A DNA stretch of 14,855 bases from NCBI GenBank assembly GCA_947589205.1, contig CANQCJ010000033.1:1-14855 (forward strand). The letters are read 5' to 3'. Under the pieces are notes generated by a model that did no database searches, was not told the origin of the DNA, and saw only the letters and a list, made by a program, of their open reading frames with translations. The translations under genes were made by a program, and so were the position numbers. The stretch's first letter is position 1; each line of letters opens with the position of its first letter. Positions 12,366-14,855 of this stretch are shown one piece after another. This stretch comes from an uncultured Ruminococcus sp. GTDB taxonomy: Bacteria > Bacillota > Clostridia > Oscillospirales > Ruminococcaceae.

Positions 12366-13172
12366 TCACATAAGCACCTGATCGTCGGGGCTGAACTGGT
12401 TCATGACGGTCATGATAACGAGAATGAGCGCCATAAGAACGAGCGAGATAGCAGCGCCGAGGTGAGGGTTGTAGGAATTTCCGAGAAACTGCATTTCTAT
12501 CAGGTCGCCGATAAGCAGATTAGAGCCGCCGCCCAACATTCTTGAAATGATAAAGGTAGATATAGCCGGAACAAAAACCATAGTTATCCCCGACATTATC
12601 CCCGGCAGACTGAGCGGCACGATGACTCTGAACAGTGAGGAAACAGAATTGCAGCCGAGATCGCTTGCCGCTTCGATGACGCTTTTATCAATTTTTTCCA
12701 TAACAGAATAAAGCGGCAGTATCATAAACGGCAGATAGTTGTACACCATACCGAGCACGACCGCGCCGGAGGTGTTGATGAGCTTTACCGGCTCTAAGCC
12801 CGCGAGGGTGAGCAGGTGGTTGATTATACCCTTGTTTCCGAGAATAGTCATCCAGGCATAGGTGCGCAGAAGAAAATTCATCCACATAGGCAGCATGACT
12901 ATCATAAGCATAGTACCCTGTTTATGCTTGTCCATTCTTGAAAGAAAGAAGGCGACCGGGTAAGCGACCACAAGGCAGACAGCCGTAGCGATAAGCGACA
13001 GCCAGACCGAGCGGACGAATATATTCGTATATTCGCCGACAGCGGAAACGTGTTTAATGGTAAAAGCTCCGTTGTCGTTGGTAAACGCAAAATAAGCCAC
13101 CATAAGAAGCGGCACTAAAATGAACACGACCATCCAGACCAGATAAGGCGCGCTGAAATATTTAAGCTTCAT
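12366..13172 (-). CDS. potB: Spermidine/putrescine ABC transporter permease PotB
   Basis: The 268-residue membrane protein has an N-terminal segment at 8-29 (APYLVWMVVFILVPLLMVAYFA), the PotB-typical MLPMWMNFLLRTYAWM stretch (93-108) and an EAA loop at 167-191 (EAASDLGCNSVSSLFRVIVPLSLPG). It forms the heteromeric channel with PotC. Initiation signals are odd. A good GGAGG lies 14 bases from ATG 13172, too far for ideal use, while AAAAGGA abuts the start with no spacer. A six-codon frame (MKRNEA) begins at the well-spaced ATG in between and overlaps the potA stop and the potB start. potB may therefore be translated by reinitiation or coupling. It follows potA after 9 bases. Confidence 0.95.
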   Translation of the reverse strand: MKLKYFSAPYLVWMVVFILVPLLMVAYFAFTNDNGAFTIKHVSAVGEYTNIFVRSVWLSLIATAVCLVVAYPVAFFLSRMDKHKQGTMLMIVMLPMWMNFLLRTYAWMTILGNKGIINHLLTLAGLEPVKLINTSGAVVLGMVYNYLPFMILPLYSVMEKIDKSVIEAASDLGCNSVSSLFRVIVPLSLPGIMSGITMVFVPAISTFIISRMLGGGSNLLIGDLIEMQFLGNSYNPHLGAAISLVLMALILVIMTVMNQFSPDDQVLM

Positions 13173-13181
13173 TCCTTTTCA

Positions 13182-14225
13182 TTATGCCTCCTCTGATTTT
13201 TTCATTATGTGTATATCATACGGATCGAAGGTCATACCTATCATAGAACCGACAGGCTCAGCCTTAGTGGAGTGTATCATCCATTTATGGTCAACGCCGT
13301 CGACTATCATCTCATAGTGAACGCCCTTGAACACGACCGATTCGACTATTCCGGTAAGCTTAGCTTTTTCTGCCGGTATGATCTTTACGTCCTCGGGACG
13401 AATAACGACGTCGACCGTTTCGTCCGGCGAAAAGCCCTTGTCAACGCAGTCAAAGCGTTTTCCGGTAAATTCCACCACGCAGTCTTTGGGCATACAGCCG
13501 TTGATGATATTGCTCTCGCCGATAAAATCGGCAACAAAAGCGTTCACCGGTTCGTTGTAGATATCTATCGGAGAACCTATCTGCTGGATATGACCGTTGT
13601 TCATAACGACAACGGTATCGCTCATGGTAAGAGCCTCCTCCTGATCGTGCGTGACGTAGACAAACGTAAGCTCTAATGCCTGCTGTATCTTTCTAAGCTC
13701 CGTCTGCATTTCCTTTCTGAGCTTCAGATCGAGCGCGCCGAGCGGTTCGTCAAGCAGCAGCACCCTCGGGTGATTTACAAGCGCGCGGGCTATAGCCACA
13801 CGCTGCTGCTGACCTCCCGAAAGACGTTCGACCGTTCGCTTTTCAAAGCCCATAAGATTAACCATTTCGAGCATTTCGCCCACCCGCCTTACTATCTCCT
13901 TCTCGGGGACCTTTTTGACGCGCAGACCGAAGGCGATGTTCTCGTATACATTGAGATGCGGAAACAGCGCGTATCGCTGAAAGACGGTGTTTACATTACG
14001 CTTATGCGGCGGCAAATCGTTTATTCGTTTTCCATCAAACAGAATATCTCCGCTGGTGGGATTCAAAAAACCCGCAATAATTCTAAGCGTAGTCGTCTTT
14101 CCGCAGCCCGACGGACCGAGCAGCGTCACAAATTCCTTGTCCTTGATATCAAGGCTGATGTTTTTAAGGATACGTTCGCCGTCAAATTCAACGACAATAT
14201 CCTTAAGGCTCACAACATTATCCAT
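13182..14225 (-). CDS. potA: Spermidine/putrescine ABC transporter ATP-binding protein PotA
   Basis: The 347-residue cytoplasmic ATPase is complete: Walker A GPSGCGKT (37-44), Q-loop VFQRYALFP (Q83), signature LSGGQQQ (135-141), Walker B VLLLDE (155-160), D-loop GALD (163-166) and switch His193 in VTHD. The C-terminal part (about 240-347) is a TOBE/OB-type domain with VDVVIRPEDVKI, typical of the PotA/MalK group. It hydrolyses ATP to drive polyamine uptake through PotB-PotC, fed by PotD. It is the first gene of the operon, with an AAGGGG site 9 bases before ATG 14225 and a consensus promoter at 14293-14321. An alternative substrate such as another small cation or compatible solute is possible, but the gene order and PotD features favour polyamines. 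Confidence 0.96.
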   Translation of the reverse strand: MDNVVSLKDIVVEFDGERILKNISLDIKDKEFVTLLGPSGCGKTTTLRIIAGFLNPTSGDILFDGKRINDLPPHKRNVNTVFQRYALFPHLNVYENIAFGLRVKKVPEKEIVRRVGEMLEMVNLMGFEKRTVERLSGGQQQRVAIARALVNHPRVLLLDEPLGALDLKLRKEMQTELRKIQQALELTFVYVTHDQEEALTMSDTVVVMNNGHIQQIGSPIDIYNEPVNAFVADFIGESNIINGCMPKDCVVEFTGKRFDCVDKGFSPDETVDVVIRPEDVKIIPAEKAKLTGIVESVVFKGVHYEMIVDGVDHKWMIHSTKAEPVGSMIGMTFDPYDIHIMKKSEEA

Positions 14226-14292
14226 TTTTTACCGCCCCTTTTCTTAAAAAAGATTATTTGCGAAGAATGCAATAACGCAGTCAACATACATC

Positions 14293-14321
14293 ATTATATA
14301 TCAACGGAAACCATATGTCAA
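14293..14321 (-). promoter_or_regulatory. Promoter of the potABCD operon
   Basis: TTGACA (14321-14316), 17 bases and TATAAT (14298-14293) match consensus exactly, giving a leader of about 60 bases with only weak secondary structure (TTATTGC...GCAAATAA). Confidence 0.87.
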
Positions 14322-14381
14322 TAAAAAAGGAAAAATTTTTGATTTAGTCAATAAATTGTTAAAATCACCATAGCCGCGTTG

Positions 14382-14390
14382 TGGTATAAT
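14382..14390 (+). promoter_or_regulatory. Extended -10 promoter of the plus-strand hydrolase gene
   Basis: TGGTATAAT is a perfect extended -10 element (TGN-TATAAT). No good -35 lies 16-18 bases upstream, as expected for this promoter class. It stands about 55 bases before ATG 14445, back to back with the pot promoter. Confidence 0.6.
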
Positions 14391-14405
14391 TGAATTAATA
14401 ATGGT

Positions 14406-14427
14406 TTAAAGCTGCGCCGAGCTTTAA
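14406..14427 (+). promoter_or_regulatory. Perfect dyad in the hydrolase leader
   Basis: TTAAAGCT-GCGCCG-AGCTTTAA forms an 8-base perfect inverted repeat between the -10 and the ribosome binding site (AAAGGA at about 14429-14434). It could be a repressor operator or an RNA hairpin near the ribosome site. There is no U-tract, so it is not a terminator. Confidence 0.45.
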
Positions 14428-14444
14428 GAAAGGAAAAATATCAA

Positions 14445-14855
14445 ATGAGCAAAACAAAGATCTATGAAGATAAAATAAACGGCATATACATAAAACGCTT
14501 TGCGCCGAAAAGCGCGTCAGACGCGGCGGTGATCCTCTCTCACGGCTATAACGCTCCGCATACGTCGGTTTCGGACGCAGCGTTATTTTTCGCCGAAGCG
14601 GGTCTTAACGCCGTTACCTTTGATTTTAAGGGCGGCTCTGTAGATTCAAAAAGCGACGGTACTCCGCAGGAAATGAGCATAGCGGGCGAGCTGGAGGATA
14701 TTAAGACGATATACGAATACACGCTCGCTCTGAACGGCATGAGCAGGGAAAAAATTTTCCTCTACGGCGAAGCCGAAAAGCTCTCCAACTACACCGCCGC
14801 GCTGTCCGGCTGCGGCGCACAGCCCGTGGTCTCCCGGGACCTGGACCTCTCCCAC
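14445..14855 (+). CDS. Alpha/beta hydrolase, N-terminal part; 3' end appears chimeric
   Basis: The frame is open for 137 codons to the window edge, with AAAGGA about 10 bases before ATG 14445. Up to about residue 109 it is a serine-hydrolase-type protein: VILSHGYN (the HG oxyanion-hole region), AGLNAVTFDFKGGS, then DGTPQEMSIAGELEDI and IFLYGE. In this family LYGE should continue as S-x-G-G, the nucleophile elbow with the catalytic serine. Instead the frame continues AEKLSNYTAALSGCGAQPVV and then SRDLDLSH, which looks like the N-terminal region of peptidase C26 (class I glutamine amidotransferase-like) proteins. Base composition changes at the same point. The first ~109 residues are trustworthy; the rest probably belongs to another genome. 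Confidence 0.75.
   Translation, partial: MSKTKIYEDKINGIYIKRFAPKSASDAAVILSHGYNAPHTSVSDAALFFAEAGLNAVTFDFKGGSVDSKSDGTPQEMSIAGELEDIKTIYEYTLALNGMSREKIFLYGEAEKLSNYTAALSGCGAQPVVSRDLDLSH
14765..14855 (+). other. High-G+C terminal segment, probably from a different genome
   Basis: From 14771 to 14855, 59 of 85 bases are G or C (69%), against 26 of 60 (43%) in 14701-14760. Codons end almost wholly in C or G. The encoded residues fit a peptidase C26-like protein rather than the alpha/beta hydrolase begun upstream. The join lies at or near the bases encoding LYGE (about 14759-14770), which both families could share. Confidence 0.6.

Noticed and set aside
1..14855. CRISPR array, rRNA, insertion sequence or phage genes
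   Set aside because: I looked for spaced short direct repeats, transposase or integrase-like frames and rRNA segments and saw none.

Overview
The window looks like chromosomal DNA of a low-to-moderate G+C Firmicute, most likely a gut Clostridia member of the Ruminococcaceae/Oscillospirales type. The reasons are AT-rich intergenic regions, strong GGAGG-type ribosome binding sites, repeated TTGACA-N17-TATAAT promoters, Rho-independent terminators and the families present. The species-level placement is inference. Nearly all genes are on the minus strand. Only an XRE regulator (9364-9672) and a partial gene at the right edge (14445 onward) are on the plus strand.

Layout, left to right. (1) 1-2495, minus: an overlapping three-gene operon of circularly permuted ATP-grasp protein, alpha-E protein and transglutaminase-like protein (cut by the window edge). 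It has its own promoter and a terminator-like hairpin inside its leader. (2) 2761-7684, minus: two related lipoproteins of unknown function, then an ABC-2 type exporter made of two permeases (the first split by a frameshift) and an ATPase, ending in a clear terminator. (3) 7722-8495, minus: a patchwork of duplication debris. It holds a roughly 95% identical internal fragment of the second lipoprotein gene that still carries a consensus promoter, a repeated leader segment, and a 32-codon cysteine-rich ORF with an excellent ribosome binding site just behind a terminator. (4) 8496-9672: a SHOCT-domain protein and a divergent XRE regulator. (5) 9673-10158: a stretch with no convincing gene, then tRNA-Leu(GAG) with encoded CCA, terminator and consensus promoter. 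(6) 10215-14321, minus: a complete potABCD polyamine uptake operon from promoter to terminator. (7) 14382-14855, plus: an alpha/beta hydrolase gene whose last ~90 bases switch abruptly to 69% G+C and to a different protein family, most simply a chimeric assembly join.

How the genes work together. potABCD forms a standard spermidine/putrescine importer. Its binding protein is unusual in having both an N-terminal lipobox and a C-terminal membrane helix. The lipoprotein/ABC-2 block reads as one export or stress-response unit whose substrate cannot be told from sequence. The ATP-grasp/alpha-E/transglutaminase operon is a widespread co-occurring set predicted to build or process a peptide-like product, with no established substrate. 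The most unusual non-coding signal is a pair of leader hairpins (2530-2558 and 8401-8432) sharing the apical core CGGA-S-UUU-R-GUC-Y-GU. Each is followed by a U-tract and then by a ribosome binding site and start codon.
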